Of a stretch of DNA of 64,000 nucleotides, positions 63,612 through 64,000 are shown one piece after another. Each line of letters opens with the position of its first letter. Position 1 is the first letter of the stretch. The DNA lies in the NCBI RefSeq assembly GCF_003259195.1, contig NZ_QJPK01000001.1:558001-622000 (forward strand). The letters run 5' to 3'. The stretch comes from Paracoccus sediminilitoris. Its GTDB lineage: Bacteria; Pseudomonadota; Alphaproteobacteria; Rhodobacterales; Rhodobacteraceae. Both the position numbers and the translations under genes were made by a program. The notes under the pieces were generated by a model. The model was not told where the DNA came from. It was given only the letters and a program-made list of their open reading frames with translations, and searched no databases.

Positions 63612-64000
63612 CTACCTTCGTCCGTGTCGCCAGACCAGGAATGCCGCGCCAAGCGTTCCGGCCGCAAGGGCGAACCATGTCAGCGCATAGGTCAGGTGCG
63701 AATTGCGAAAGGCCACCACCGTCAGGCCGCCCACCGGCAGGCCGCCCGGATTGGGGGTGGCATCGGCATCGACGAAGAAGGGCGCGACGGGACCGTCATG
63801 TCCGGCCATGATCGCCGCGACATCGCGGGAATACCAGCGGTCATTCGCCGGATCGTTGTCGCGCAGGAAGGCGCCCTTGGGCTGGGACATGCGCAGCAAT
63901 CCGGTGACGGTGACGGGACCGGCGATCTGGCCCGCACCACGGGTGGCAGGGTCGCGCCGATCGGACGGCACAAAGCCGCGATTGACCAGATAGGTGGCGT
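63612..64000 (-). CDS. SURF1-family cytochrome oxidase assembly protein (partial)
   Basis: C-terminal part of a SURF1 (Shy1) protein, which helps insert haem a into cytochrome aa3 oxidase. About 128 codons are in the window; the N-terminus lies beyond the right edge. The SURF1 hallmark is visible at the edge: TYLVNRGFVPSDRRDP, then GAGQIAGPVTVTGLLRMSQP and the RWYSRDVAAIMA segment. The second membrane helix is HLTYALTWFALAAGTLGAAF near the C-terminus, just before the stop. It is 7 bp upstream of regB, probably one transcript. Confidence 0.9.
   Translation of the reverse strand, partial: ATYLVNRGFVPSDRRDPATRGAGQIAGPVTVTGLLRMSQPKGAFLRDNDPANDRWYSRDVAAIMAGHDGPVAPFFVDADATPNPGGLPVGGLTVVAFRNSHLTYALTWFALAAGTLGAAFLVWRHGRR

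Overview
The window is GC-rich chromosomal DNA from an alphaproteobacterium of the Rhodobacteraceae/Paracoccaceae, most likely Paracoccus or a close relative. The evidence is a membrane-anchored cytochrome c552 of the Paracoccus CycM type, a RegB/RegA redox two-component pair beside SURF1, an F1-only atpHAGDC operon separate from any F0 genes, the ffs-dnaX-ybaB-recR order, a TIGR02300 protein and an Asp-type (Mg) HemB. Coding density is high and almost everything is core metabolism. I see no insertion sequence, prophage or CRISPR array.

Layout. 1-5.5 kb: yejABEF peptide ABC importer (minus; yejF runs off the left edge). 5.6-9.8 kb: cycM, pheA, an SRPBCC protein and a 2',3'-cyclic phosphodiesterase/nucleotidase. 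9.8-13.5 kb: SRP RNA, a HAD phosphatase, dnaX, ybaB, recR. 13.6-18 kb: a small heat-shock protein with a probable ROSE-type RNA thermometer, then glcDEF glycolate oxidase behind a good sigma70-type promoter. 18-22.5 kb: DUF599 and MFS membrane proteins, an esterase-like hydrolase, a small lipoprotein, ZapA and a coiled-coil partner. 22.6-26.6 kb: BCCT osmolyte transporter divergent from a TrkA/TrkH-type K+ uptake pair, an osmo-adaptation block. 26.6-31.2 kb: hisBH, a class IV aminotransferase homologue, adenine deaminase, cmk. 31.3-32.4 kb: an AT-rich patch with an orphan LuxR regulator and a structured non-coding stretch. 32.4-41.7 kb: rpsB-tsf, KDPG aldolase, an MFS protein, xseA, purD, prs, a DsbA-like isomerase and a hydrolase. 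41.8-47.1 kb: an H-type lectin-domain protein and the atpHAGDC operon. 47.3-56.8 kb: a methyltransferase, gloB, clpA and the mfd-pabB-pabC operon. 56.8-64 kb: hemB and neighbours, a GntR regulator, a YgjP peptidase, TIGR02300, DoxX, tRNA-Ala(GGC), and surf1-regB-regA.

How the genes fit together. Several blocks are linked by 1-4 bp start/stop overlaps that imply translational coupling: yejBEF, glcEF, trkA-trkH, hisBH, isomerase-hydrolase, atpHA, mfd-pabB and regBA. Respiratory functions cluster loosely (cytochrome c552, F1-ATPase, SURF1 for cytochrome oxidase assembly, RegBA for redox control of such genes). Central and nucleotide metabolism is represented by purD, prs, cmk, ade, hisBH, eda and pabBC.

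The features most worth a second look are non-coding or atypical: the hsp20 RNA thermometer, the stacked hairpins at about 32.3 kb, the LuxR gene with a dyad over its ribosome-binding region, and a class IV aminotransferase lacking a lysine at the expected PLP site. All calls come from reading the sequence; no database search was run.
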